DNA of 64,000 bases, from NCBI GenBank assembly GCA_900119625.1, contig FPKD01000009.1, positions 1-64,000 on the forward strand. The letters run 5' to 3'. Positions 19,465-26,806 of the stretch are shown here, piece by piece. Made by a program: the position numbers and the translations under genes. This stretch comes from Olsenella sp. kh2p3 (GTDB lineage Bacteria; Actinomycetota; Coriobacteriia; Coriobacteriales; Atopobiaceae). The notes beneath the pieces were generated by a model, which was not told the DNA's origin, ran no database searches, and worked only from the letters and a program-made list of their open reading frames with translations. Within the stretch, counting starts at the first letter, position 1, and every line of letters begins with the position of its first letter.

Positions 19465-19467
19465 GTT

Positions 19468-19515
19468 ACCTGGTAACGGGATTCCATTACCAGGTAACGG
19501 AATCCCGTAACCTGG
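19468..19515. repeat. REP palindromes, right side of the RAYT gene
   Basis: A near-perfect 28-bp palindrome (19468-19495, starting ACCTGGTAACGG) plus a second overlapping unit ending CCTGG at 19515. It starts 4 bp after the RAYT stop and ends 5 bp before the telA stop. Only the variable positions (C/T, A/G) differ from the left-hand copies. Confidence 0.9.
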
Positions 19516-19519
19516 AAGA

Positions 19520-20674
19520 TTATTCCCGCGAGGCTTCGAGGAGCTTGGCCTTGAGCTCTTCCTCGATCTGCGTGAGCTCGCCCTCGGCCTGGCGGCGCTT
19601 CTCTCGGCCCTCCGCCTGCACGCGCTTGACCTCGTCAAGCGTCGAGATGAGCTGCTCGTTGGTGTGCTTGAGCGTCTCGATGTCCACCACGCCGCGCTCT
19701 GCCTCGCGGGCGGCGTCAACGGTAGCCACCTTGAGCTTGTCGGCATTCTTCTTGAGAAGCTCGTTGGTCATATCGGCAACCTCGCGCTGGGCGCGGGCGG
19801 CCTGTGTGGCGTGCTCGATGCCCAGGGCGATGACCATCTGGTTCTTCCAGAGTGGAATGGTGTTGACCACCGTAGACTGGATCTTCTCGGCCATCACCGC
19901 GTCGGAGTTCTGGACCATGCGGATCTGCGGCGCCGTCTGGAGTGCCACCTGGCGCGTGAGGTCAAGGTCGTAGATGCGCTTCTCGAAGCGGTCGCACTTT
20001 TGTGCCAGGTCGCGCGCGGCCTGGGCGTCCTCGGCGAGGCCCGTCTGCGCCGCCTTGGCCTGGAGCTGGGCAAGCTCGCCGCTGCGCACCTGCTCGAGCT
20101 TCTCCTTGCCGGCCACCACGTACATCGTGAGTTCCTTGAAGTACGCCTCGTTCAGCGCGTAGAGCTGGTCGAGCGTGGCAATGTCCTTGAGGAGCGTGCG
20201 CTGGTGGCCCTCGAGGGTGTCCGAGATCTCGCGCACGTTCTTCTCGACTGCGGTGTAGCGCGTGCGCAGCGCCTCAAGGTTGTTCTTCGCCTTGTGGAAG
20301 ATGGCGAGAGGCCCGGACTTCTCCTGCTTGTCGGGGTCAAAGTCCTTGAGTGTCACGATGAGCGAGCTAATGTCGTTGCCAATCTCGCCGAGGTCGTTGT
20401 TGCGCACGCCGGCCAGGGCACGCTCGGAGAACTCGGAAACCTTGCGCTGGGAGCCCACGCCGTAGGAGAGGACGCCTGCGGTGTCCGTGATGTCGATCTT
20501 CTCGACAAAGGACTCGACCTTCTCTCGCTCGGCTGGCGAGAGGGACTGGGCGGCGTCGTCTGCAGGCGCGGGCGTTGCAGCGGGGGCAGGGTCTGACGTC
20601 GAAGGCTTGGGGTCGCCAAACTCCAGCTCGGGCTCGGGGATGTCCATATCGAAGTCCTGCGTGCTCTTGGCCAT
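19520..20674 (-). CDS. toxic anion resistance protein TelA family
   Basis: About 384 residues, nearly all helical and soluble. The N-terminal 70 residues are acidic and disordered. The TelA core from about 75 to 365 includes QIRMVQNSDAVMAEKIQSTV and LWKNQMVIALG. The C-terminus is a coiled coil (residues 325-380). The family is tied to tellurite and envelope-stress resistance and is usually paired with XpaC, as here. The minus-strand start at 20674 has GGAGG 5 bp upstream; the much longer open frame upstream is noncoding-looking. Confidence 0.85.
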   Translation of the reverse strand: MAKSTQDFDMDIPEPELEFGDPKPSTSDPAPAATPAPADDAAQSLSPAEREKVESFVEKIDITDTAGVLSYGVGSQRKVSEFSERALAGVRNNDLGEIGNDISSLIVTLKDFDPDKQEKSGPLAIFHKAKNNLEALRTRYTAVEKNVREISDTLEGHQRTLLKDIATLDQLYALNEAYFKELTMYVVAGKEKLEQVRSGELAQLQAKAAQTGLAEDAQAARDLAQKCDRFEKRIYDLDLTRQVALQTAPQIRMVQNSDAVMAEKIQSTVVNTIPLWKNQMVIALGIEHATQAARAQREVADMTNELLKKNADKLKVATVDAAREAERGVVDIETLKHTNEQLISTLDEVKRVQAEGREKRRQAEGELTQIEEELKAKLLEASRE

Positions 20675-20785
20675 GGTTCCTCCAGAGGTCTGGGTGCGTG
20701 CGCGCGTGATGCATTGCCGCAATTCTACCCTGTGGGGCAGGGCGATAGGCGAGAAGAACGGAGTGGTCCCGCGTGCGGAGAGGGA

Positions 20786-20968
20786 CGTACGAAAGGCTTG
20801 CCCGGGCGTCATTCTGGCGCCCGTGGGCGCGTTGCCGCAGCGATTCCGTACGAAAGGGCCTCTCGGGCGAGAAATCGGCGCCGGAGGGCGCGTCTCGTAC
20901 GGAATCCCGTATAAACCCCTTGCTCGGGCGTCATTTTCTCGCCCGAGGCGCGTTTTCCGTCGAAGCGC
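20786..20968. repeat. three imperfect 61-bp tandem repeats
   Basis: Units begin at about 20786, 20847 and 20908. Each starts with a CGTACGAAA- or CGTATAAA-like stretch, then has CTCGGGCG, then GGCGCGT. Half-units can fold because CTCGGGCGA pairs with the CGCCCGAGG type of sequence. It fills most of the telA upstream gap. A related stretch occurs at 2411-2470. Confidence 0.75.
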
Positions 20969-21017
20969 CTGCCGCACCTCCTACCACGCTCGCCGCCGTG
21001 CGGCCCGTGCCCGCGCG

Positions 21018-21695
21018 CTACTCGCTCTCGGCGTCTCGATACGTAAAGTCCAGCGTGTAGGTGTCCTTCTCGAAGGCGGCGTTGAAGATCTGCGTCAACT
21101 GGCCCTCGGCGTTCGTCTTGGCCTCGTCGAGAAGCCCGCCGGCAACGGCCTCTTCCTCGCTTCTCTCGACGCACTGTCTGCGAAAGGCGTCGGAGTCCTC
21201 CACCGTGATGGGGTTGAAGATGTTGTTGTTCTCCTCGAGCACGCCGCTCTTGTCCATGTCGGGCGTGTTCGAGATGATGTAGGGCTGGTCAAGCGTCACG
21301 TGGAGCAGCGATTGGTCCGCCTCGTCCTGCTCGAACTCCGCAGTGGAGAGGTCTACGCCTGCCTTGATGGTGCCCGTATAGCGATACCAGAAGCTCTTCT
21401 GGGTGAACGGAACGTCAAAGAGGTCAAGGAAGTCGCGGTTGGAGTCTGTCACCTTGTCGACTATGGCATAGTCCTGCGACGCGCTTACCAGCTCGCCCTC
21501 CTCTTGCACGCGCGAGAAGACCACGCTGGGGGAGAGGGTCTGGACGGTGGGCTGGGTCTGCTCGGGCTGGGGAGCCACCAGGGGATAGATGCGCGCGTAG
21601 AGAAACGCCCCCAGAACGGCTCCCACAATGAGAACGACAAGCCATATCTTCCACTCACGCAGGATCGCCTTGATGCGTTTTTCCGGCTTCTCCAT
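21018..21695 (-). CDS. DUF4230-like membrane-anchored protein
   Basis: About 225 residues with a cytoplasmic basic N-terminus and one membrane segment (residues 15-35). The extracytoplasmic domain resembles the uncharacterised DUF4230 family (ELVSASQDYAIVDKV; YRYTGTIKAGVDLS). The start at 21695 has GGAGG 5 bp upstream and lies inside the upstream MerR-like gene, so the two overlap by 41 bp and are probably coupled. No function is known. Confidence 0.7.
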   Translation of the reverse strand: MEKPEKRIKAILREWKIWLVVLIVGAVLGAFLYARIYPLVAPQPEQTQPTVQTLSPSVVFSRVQEEGELVSASQDYAIVDKVTDSNRDFLDLFDVPFTQKSFWYRYTGTIKAGVDLSTAEFEQDEADQSLLHVTLDQPYIISNTPDMDKSGVLEENNNIFNPITVEDSDAFRRQCVERSEEEAVAGGLLDEAKTNAEGQLTQIFNAAFEKDTYTLDFTYRDAESE

Positions 21696-22242
21696 CTGTG
21701 CCTCCTTCGTTATTGTCCACGTGGATATCACTGGGTGCTCCCATAAGCTCTTGAAGCAACTCCTCGCCCGGTGCGTCGTCTTCCGTCGTAGGCGCATGTC
21801 CAGGACCCAGCGAGACCCGGCCTAGTTCTTGCGCGTGGTCGTGTATCAACGAGAGCTGCTGCGTCCTTGTCGGCTCTTCCTCGATTGCGGCGGCGAGCGC
21901 CTCCGCGCGAACAAGGCGGTCTTCAATGTCTTCCAGCTGCTCGGAGAGCCTCTCCGCCTCAATATCAAGAAGTTGCGACAACGTGTGGCCAGCCGTGTCA
22001 TCACGAAGCCGTTCGGCTGCTTGAGAGAGCGTGAGGCCTTCTCGTCGCTTCTGTGCGAGAAGGAAGAGCACCGCCAGGTCGCGCTCATCGTAGGTGCGGC
22101 GACCCCAGCTGCCATCGCTTGGCTTGAGGACTCCCACGCCCCCGCGCCCCTGGTAGCAGGCGCGCTGAATGTCACGACGCGACAGCCCCACGAGCCGCTC
22201 GACCTCGGCGATCTTCCATCCACGGCGTTTGGTAGCCCCCAT
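21655..22242 (-). CDS. MerR-like helix-turn-helix regulator
   Basis: 195 residues. The first 75 form a MerR-type winged helix (WKIAEVERLVGLSRRDIQRA; DLAVLFLLAQKRREGLTLSQA). A dimerisation coiled coil (95-130) and a disordered acidic tail follow. No cysteine or ligand-binding effector domain is seen. GGAGG lies 6 bp before the start. The palindrome at 22273-22287 just upstream could be its own operator. It probably controls the overlapping DUF4230 gene. Confidence 0.75.
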   Translation of the reverse strand: MGATKRRGWKIAEVERLVGLSRRDIQRACYQGRGGVGVLKPSDGSWGRRTYDERDLAVLFLLAQKRREGLTLSQAAERLRDDTAGHTLSQLLDIEAERLSEQLEDIEDRLVRAEALAAAIEEEPTRTQQLSLIHDHAQELGRVSLGPGHAPTTEDDAPGEELLQELMGAPSDIHVDNNEGGTDGEAGKTHQGDPA

Positions 22243-22272
22243 GCGCTCACCTCCTTTGTGTTAACCAAACCC

Positions 22273-22287
22273 GTTCAACAGTTGAAC
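22273..22287. promoter_or_regulatory. 15-bp palindrome upstream of the MerR-like gene
   Basis: GTTCAAC-A-GTTGAAC, a perfect palindrome about 30 bp before the start codon; a TTGAAC -35-like hexamer overlaps it on the minus strand. A role as autoregulatory operator is inference. Confidence 0.5.
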
Positions 22288-22463
22288 AGCAATCGAGATG
22301 CGCTTTCGTGCGGTCATCGGATGCCGTTGCTTCTTCTAAAGGAGGAGTGATTTTCTTGCGACCGGGGGACGTCGCCCGGGCCGCCGACGTCTGTGCCCTC
22401 GTCTGCGTCCCCGGTTGCCGCCGTTCCCGGCCCGGGCCGCCGCTGTCCCCGCTCAGCCTCGCG

Positions 22464-22542
22464 TTTCTTATCGGTATCCGAGAATTGCGACGACCGCAAC
22501 CTGCGGAAACGCTGTGCCCGCTTCTCGGAAACCGATAACGAA
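22464..22542. repeat. palindromic element, family A-like loop with different arms
   Basis: Arms at 22464-22483 (TTCTTATCGGTATCCGAGAA) and 22522-22542 are inverted copies with few differences. The loop holds CTGCGGAAACG, the same core as the loops of family A copies 1 and 2. It lies in the long gene-free region between the MerR-like gene and leuS. Confidence 0.8.
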
Positions 22543-22628
22543 CGCCCGGGCGGGCGGGTGAGCAGACGGATGGAGATCCCGATTTTCCGTGCGGGCTCAT
22601 CTCAGGGATGTCAGTCCTTCTCGGCGTA

Positions 22629-22700
22629 TTTATTGCGCGAAATTCCTGAGAATTTATCAACCAACAGGAAAAATGCGCCTCGGGCGAGAAATAACGTGCA
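22629..22700. repeat. palindromic element, family B, copy 2
   Basis: GCGCGAAATTCCTG (22635-22648) is inverted, with a few mismatches, as CAGGAAAAATGCGC (22665-22678). TTATTGCGCG recurs inverted as CGTGCAATAA near 22695. It shares TATTGCGCG, TCCTGA and CAGGAAAAA with copy 1 at 5005-5087. Confidence 0.65.
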
Positions 22701-22770
22701 ATAACTGCGGGCGAGAATCGATTGGCGCCCGGGATGACCGCTGGCATAGCACCTGGGATGACGCCCGGCC

Positions 22771-22855
22771 GCGGAGGTTAGCTCCCTTTCTTAAACTTGG
22801 TATCGGTGACCTGCGGAAACGCGGCGTCGGTTTAAGAGAAGGAGCTATTCTCCGC
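22771..22855. repeat. palindromic element, family A, copy 2
   Basis: Arms of 26 bp at 22771-22796 (starting GCGGAGGTTAGCTCC) and 22830-22855 match at most positions. The loop contains CTGCGGAAACG. It corresponds position by position to copy 1 (2286-2378). Confidence 0.9.
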
Positions 22856-22996
22856 TTTGGCAGGTGTGGGGAGGAGCGTAGAGCGGGTGCCGAGAAGGCC
22901 ATGGTGCCGGCGCCGAGAGGAGCTCCGCCACGGGCTCGGCGCCGCCGCGGGACCGTCGCCGTCACGCGCCCCGCCCCGCCCGCTCCCGCTGTGTGT

Positions 22997-23043
22997 CTAG
23001 CAGGTTCCGCATCCCTACCGCGCACGGGGATACCTGCTAGAAT
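22997..23043 (+). promoter_or_regulatory. inverted repeat overlapping the leuS -10 element
   Basis: CTAGCAGGT (22997-23005) and ACCTGCTAG (23032-23040) are perfect inverted 9-mers, with ATCCC/GGGAT nested inside. The last three bases of the right arm overlap TAGAAT (23038-23043), a plausible -10. No -35 consensus lies at 17 bp. An operator for control of leuS is possible; no T-box signature was found. Confidence 0.5.
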
Positions 23044-23079
23044 CGACAGGCTATGCAAAGGAGCGAGAAGGGGCTTCAC

Positions 23080-25644
23080 ATGTGCGACAGCACTCAGCAG
23101 AATGACTTCGAGGTGCCTGCCTACGACGCGCAGGCCATAGAGACCAAGTGGCAGAAGACCTGGGAGGACGAGGAGCTCTACAAGACCGACGAGGACCCCT
23201 CCAAGCCCAAGAAGTACGTACTCGAGATGTTCCCGTATCCCTCGGGTGACCTCCACATGGGCCACGCGCGCAACTACACCATCGGTGACGCCATGGCCCG
23301 CCAGGCTCGCATGCGCGGCTATGACGTGCTGCACCCCATGGGCTTCGACGCCTTTGGCCTCCCTGCCGAGAACGCGGCCATCAAGCACCACACGCAGGCT
23401 GCCAAGTGGACCTACCAGAACATCGCACAGGCCGTCAAGACCATGAAGCGCATGGGCTTCTCGTACGACTACGACCGCATGTTCAACACCTGTGACCCCG
23501 AGTACTACAAGTGGGGCCAGTGGATGTTCATCGAGATGTGGAAGCGCGGCCTGGCGTATCGCGCTACCAGCCCCGTGAACTGGTGCCCCACCTGCAAGAC
23601 GGTCCTCGCCAACGAGCAGGTCGTCGAGGGCCGCTGCTGGCGCTGCGGCTCCATTCCCGAGAAGCGCGAGCTCTCGCAGTGGTACCTCAAGATCACCGAC
23701 TACGCCCAGGAGCTCCTCGATGACCTCGACAAGCTCAACGGATGGCCGGAGAACGTCAAGGCCCAGCAGCGCAACTGGATCGGTCGCTCCGAGGGCGCCG
23801 AGATCGACTTCAGGCTGGCCGCCGAGGACGGCGTGACGCCCACCGACCGCACGATCTCCGTCTTCACTACGCGCGCCGACACCATCTTTGGCGTCTCGTT
23901 CATGGTGCTCCCGCCCGAGAGCGACCTTGCCGCCGAGCTCGTCAAGGGCACCCAGTACGAGGCCGACTACCTGCGCCTCAAGGAGGCAACCGAGAAGGTC
24001 TCCTCTGTGGACCGCCAGGGCTCTGCGCGCGAGAAGCACGGAGTCTTCACCGGCCGCTACGTGATCAACCCCGTGACGGGCAAGCCCGCCCCGCTGTGGG
24101 TTGCCGACTACGTCCTTCTCGACTACGGCACCGGCGCCGTGATGGGCGTCCCCTGCGGTGACCAGCGCGACTTCGACTTCGCGCGTAAGTACGGCCTGCC
24201 CATCCCGCCGATCATCTGCCAGAAGGAAGATCCCCTCTACGACGAGCTCAAGGACGAGCGCGAGCTGCGCGTGACCAACGTCGACTGGGACCAGGCTATG
24301 GCAGCCGAGGGCTACCTCGTGCAGTCCGGCCAGTTCACGGGCATGAAGGGCGGAAAGCACTCCGAGGCCGTCGACGCCATCGTTGCCTGGCTCGAGGAGC
24401 ACGGCTGCGGCCGCACCAAGGTGCAGTTCCGCCTGCGCGACTGGCTCATCAGCCGCCAGCGCTACTGGGGCAACCCCATCCCCATGATCCACTGTGACTG
24501 CTGTGGCGACGTGCCCGTGCCTGAGGACCAGCTGCCGGTGCGCCTGCCCGACAACCTCGATCTGGGCGCAGGCGACACCCTCGCCGAGTGCCCCGAGTTC
24601 TACGAGACCACCTGCCCCAAGTGCGGCAAGCCGGCCAAGCGCATCACCGACACCATGGACACCTTCACGTGCTCCAGCTGGTACTACCTGCGCTACACCG
24701 ATCCCCACAACGACAAGGCCCCCTTCTCCAAGGAGGCCGTGGACCGCTGGATGCCCGTCGACAACTACATCGGTGGCATCGAGCACGCAATTCTCCACCT
24801 GCTCTACTCGCGCTTCTGGACTAAGGTCCTGCGCGACATGGGCATGATCGACGTGGACGAGCCCTTCACCAACCTGCTCTGCCAGGGCATGGTCAAGGAC
24901 GAGAACGGCGACACCATGTCCAAGTCCAAGGGCAACGTGGTCCCGCCCTCCAGCGTGATCGACCCCTACGGCGCGGACACCATGCGCTTGGCCATCCTCT
25001 TCGTGGCTCCGCCCGAGAAGGACTTCGATTGGGACCCCGAGGCGGTCGCGGGCGCCAACCGCTTCATCAAGCGCGCCTGGCGCGTGGTGTGGCTGCTCTC
25101 GCACGGCGCCAAGAGGGGAGAGGTCGACCCCGCAAAGCTCTCCGGTGCAGACGCAGAGCTCAATCGCGCCCTCCACGAGCTGGGCATCAAGTGCACGAAC
25201 GACTTTGACCGCGGCCAGTTCAACACGGCCATCTCCGCGTCGATGGAGCTTGTGAACGCGGCGTCCAAGTACGTGAACGACGTCCCCGAGGACAAGCGCG
25301 ACGCCGCCCTCGCCTGGCGCGTTGCCCACGACATCGTGACCATGCTGGCCCCCATCTGCCCGCACTGGGCAGAGGAGCTCTTCCACGAGGCGCTTGGCCT
25401 TACCGGCTCCGTGTACAACGAGCCCTGGCCCAAGTTTGACGCCGAGCAGGCCAAGAGCGACCTGGTTGAGATCGCAGTGCAGGTCAAGGGCAAGGTGCGC
25501 GCCCGCATACAGGTGGCTGCCGACGTCTCCAAGGAGGAGCTCGAGGCCGCGGCACGCGAGGCGGTTGCCGAGCAGATCGCCGGCAAGACCGTGAAGAAGG
25601 TCGTAGTGGTGCCCGGACGCCTGGTGAACATCGTCGCCATCTAG
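23080..25644 (+). CDS. leuS: leucyl-tRNA synthetase
   Basis: About 854 residues. The HIGH-type motif is HMGHARNYTIGDA near residue 55 and the KMSKS-type loop GDTMSKSKGNVV near 610. Two zinc-ribbon-like Cys pairs (CPTC..CWRC) lie around 170-200, and the CP1 editing domain covers about 230-425. It charges tRNA-Leu and edits noncognate amino acids. ATG 23080 is preceded by AAGGGG. An earlier ATG at 23053 would lie only about 10 bp past the -10 and is unlikely. A terminator at 25683-25720 follows. Confidence 0.96.
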   Translation: MCDSTQQNDFEVPAYDAQAIETKWQKTWEDEELYKTDEDPSKPKKYVLEMFPYPSGDLHMGHARNYTIGDAMARQARMRGYDVLHPMGFDAFGLPAENAAIKHHTQAAKWTYQNIAQAVKTMKRMGFSYDYDRMFNTCDPEYYKWGQWMFIEMWKRGLAYRATSPVNWCPTCKTVLANEQVVEGRCWRCGSIPEKRELSQWYLKITDYAQELLDDLDKLNGWPENVKAQQRNWIGRSEGAEIDFRLAAEDGVTPTDRTISVFTTRADTIFGVSFMVLPPESDLAAELVKGTQYEADYLRLKEATEKVSSVDRQGSAREKHGVFTGRYVINPVTGKPAPLWVADYVLLDYGTGAVMGVPCGDQRDFDFARKYGLPIPPIICQKEDPLYDELKDERELRVTNVDWDQAMAAEGYLVQSGQFTGMKGGKHSEAVDAIVAWLEEHGCGRTKVQFRLRDWLISRQRYWGNPIPMIHCDCCGDVPVPEDQLPVRLPDNLDLGAGDTLAECPEFYETTCPKCGKPAKRITDTMDTFTCSSWYYLRYTDPHNDKAPFSKEAVDRWMPVDNYIGGIEHAILHLLYSRFWTKVLRDMGMIDVDEPFTNLLCQGMVKDENGDTMSKSKGNVVPPSSVIDPYGADTMRLAILFVAPPEKDFDWDPEAVAGANRFIKRAWRVVWLLSHGAKRGEVDPAKLSGADAELNRALHELGIKCTNDFDRGQFNTAISASMELVNAASKYVNDVPEDKRDAALAWRVAHDIVTMLAPICPHWAEELFHEALGLTGSVYNEPWPKFDAEQAKSDLVEIAVQVKGKVRARIQVAADVSKEELEAAAREAVAEQIAGKTVKKVVVVPGRLVNIVAI

Positions 25645-25682
25645 CACGTCTGCGCCGTCTGGCGTACGCTGGCATCTGTTAT

Positions 25683-25720
25683 GGCGGGTTCGGCACACGC
25701 GCCGAGCCCGCCTTCTTGTT
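25683..25720 (+). terminator. leuS terminator
   Basis: 12-bp arms GGCGGGTTCGGC and GCCGAGCCCGCC with a 6-nt loop, followed by TTCTTGTT. It separates leuS from the phosphopantetheinyl transferase gene, marking the left edge of the catabolic island. Confidence 0.85.
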
Positions 25721-25744
25721 AGCATCCTTATCCGGAGTATGCGC

Positions 25745-26392
25745 ATGCACGTTGACCTGCACATCATGCCACTCACAGACGCACCTGTAGACTGGGCCTC
25801 TCACCTGAGGCTCGTTTGTCCGCGCTACCAGGGGAAGGCAACGACTAAAGCGCCGGAGCCTGCGCGCTTGGGTGAGTTTGCGGCGGGGCTACTCCTGGCG
25901 TCCGTCCTTGGCGTGCAATCGGATGACGCGCTTGTGCTGGGACCCGAGGGCAAGCCGGAGCTGGCCACGGGTTTCCCGCACATTGGGCTTTCGCACGACG
26001 ATGGTATTGCCGTCCTCGCGGTTGCTCCCGACGTGGTGGGCGTGGACGTGGAGGAGGTGCCAGCCCAGTACGGCAGGCTCCAGCGAGACGCCCTACGGAG
26101 GGTGCTCTCGGCCGAGGAGCTGGCGAAGACGGAGGCCTCGCCAGACCCGGCTATGGCATTCGCGCTTGCATGGACACGCGTGGAGGCCGTGCTCAAGGCC
26201 GATGGTCGCGGCTTTGCCTTCGACGTGCGAGGAGGGCAGCTCCCTCAGGGCTGGCAGACCGCGCACACGCTGGTAGACGGCCACGCGGTGACCTGCGCCA
26301 CCCGAGAAGAGCCAGCACCTCTCGTCCATCGCCTGGGCATGCGCGAGGCCATCTCGCTTCTCGAGGGCGAGCAGAGCGCCCACAAGCACTAA
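25745..26392 (+). CDS. Sfp-type 4'-phosphopantetheinyl transferase
   Basis: About 215 residues. The magnesium-binding signature is GVDVEEV near 98-104, with FPHIGLSHDDG before it and WTRVEAVLKADGRGF near 143. These are the landmarks of Sfp/AcpT enzymes that move phosphopantetheine from CoA to the serine of carrier proteins. Two acyl carrier proteins in the island (26548 and 34630) are its obvious targets, so it is likely a dedicated enzyme. ATG 25745 has GGAG 7 bp upstream; ATG 25739 is too close to it. Confidence 0.88.
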   Translation: MHVDLHIMPLTDAPVDWASHLRLVCPRYQGKATTKAPEPARLGEFAAGLLLASVLGVQSDDALVLGPEGKPELATGFPHIGLSHDDGIAVLAVAPDVVGVDVEEVPAQYGRLQRDALRRVLSAEELAKTEASPDPAMAFALAWTRVEAVLKADGRGFAFDVRGGQLPQGWQTAHTLVDGHAVTCATREEPAPLVHRLGMREAISLLEGEQSAHKH

Positions 26393-26417
26393 TCGCGTCG
26401 GTACCTCTCGGCGTTCC

Positions 26418-26433
26418 TTTGCACTGATGCACA
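26418..26433. promoter_or_regulatory. weak candidate operator upstream of the first ACP gene
   Basis: TTTGCACTGATGCACAA carries the right half (TGCACAA) of the island's repeated palindrome, but its left half is only partly symmetric. It lies about 115 bp before the ACP start. Low confidence on its own. Confidence 0.3.
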
Positions 26434-26547
26434 ATGCGCCAGTGGCCCGGTGGCCCCAATTTGAATCCCCTTACATTGCCCGGCCATGCGTCCGGCCCCA
26501 AACTCATACGTGTAAGAAGCTTTATCGACGCCGCGAAAGGGGCAGAC

Positions 26548-26796
26548 ATGGACCAGGATCGTCAGGAAGTTTGGGACGCGCTCACCACCCGCGCCAGCCA
26601 GCTCTTTGGGAAGGATCCCTCCGAGTTCACGGAGGACACCAGGTTTGCGGACCTTGGCATCAAGTCGGTGCAGGTCTCGCAGATCACCACGTATCTCGAG
26701 GACGAGCTTGACATCGAGGTCCCCTACATGAAGTTCCGCCGCTGCGCCACGTTTGGCGAGGCCACGGACTTTGTCTGCGACCTTCTCGACCAGTAG
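26548..26796 (+). CDS. acyl carrier protein 1
   Basis: 82 residues, acidic and helical. The phosphopantetheine site is in FADLGIKSVQVSQ (Ser near residue 40), close to the D-S-L of typical ACPs but with K before the Ser. AAAGGGG lies 5 bp before ATG. The CocE hydrolase starts 10 bp after its stop and the transferase gene lies upstream, so the three probably form an operon. The chromosome should have a separate fatty-acid ACP; none is in this window. Confidence 0.9.
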   Translation: MDQDRQEVWDALTTRASQLFGKDPSEFTEDTRFADLGIKSVQVSQITTYLEDELDIEVPYMKFRRCATFGEATDFVCDLLDQ

Positions 26797-26806
26797 GGGG
26801 CATGCG

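Noticed and set aside
20786..20968. CRISPR array
   Set aside because: Units are 61 bp, imperfect, tandem without spacers, and no cas gene is nearby.
20675..20977. N-terminal extension of TelA by about 100 residues
   Set aside because: The extension runs through the 61-bp repeat array; the start at 20674 has a good ribosome-binding site.
22243..23079. T-box or other riboswitch for leuS
   Set aside because: No TGGN-type T-box core, no specifier loop and no terminator found; only palindromic repeats and the -10-overlapping inverted repeat are seen.
22657..25776. 1039-residue open frame on the minus strand over leuS
   Set aside because: It is the antisense shadow of leuS in GC-rich DNA; its translation is low-complexity with His/Val/Leu repeats, no domain, and leuS on the plus strand is certain.
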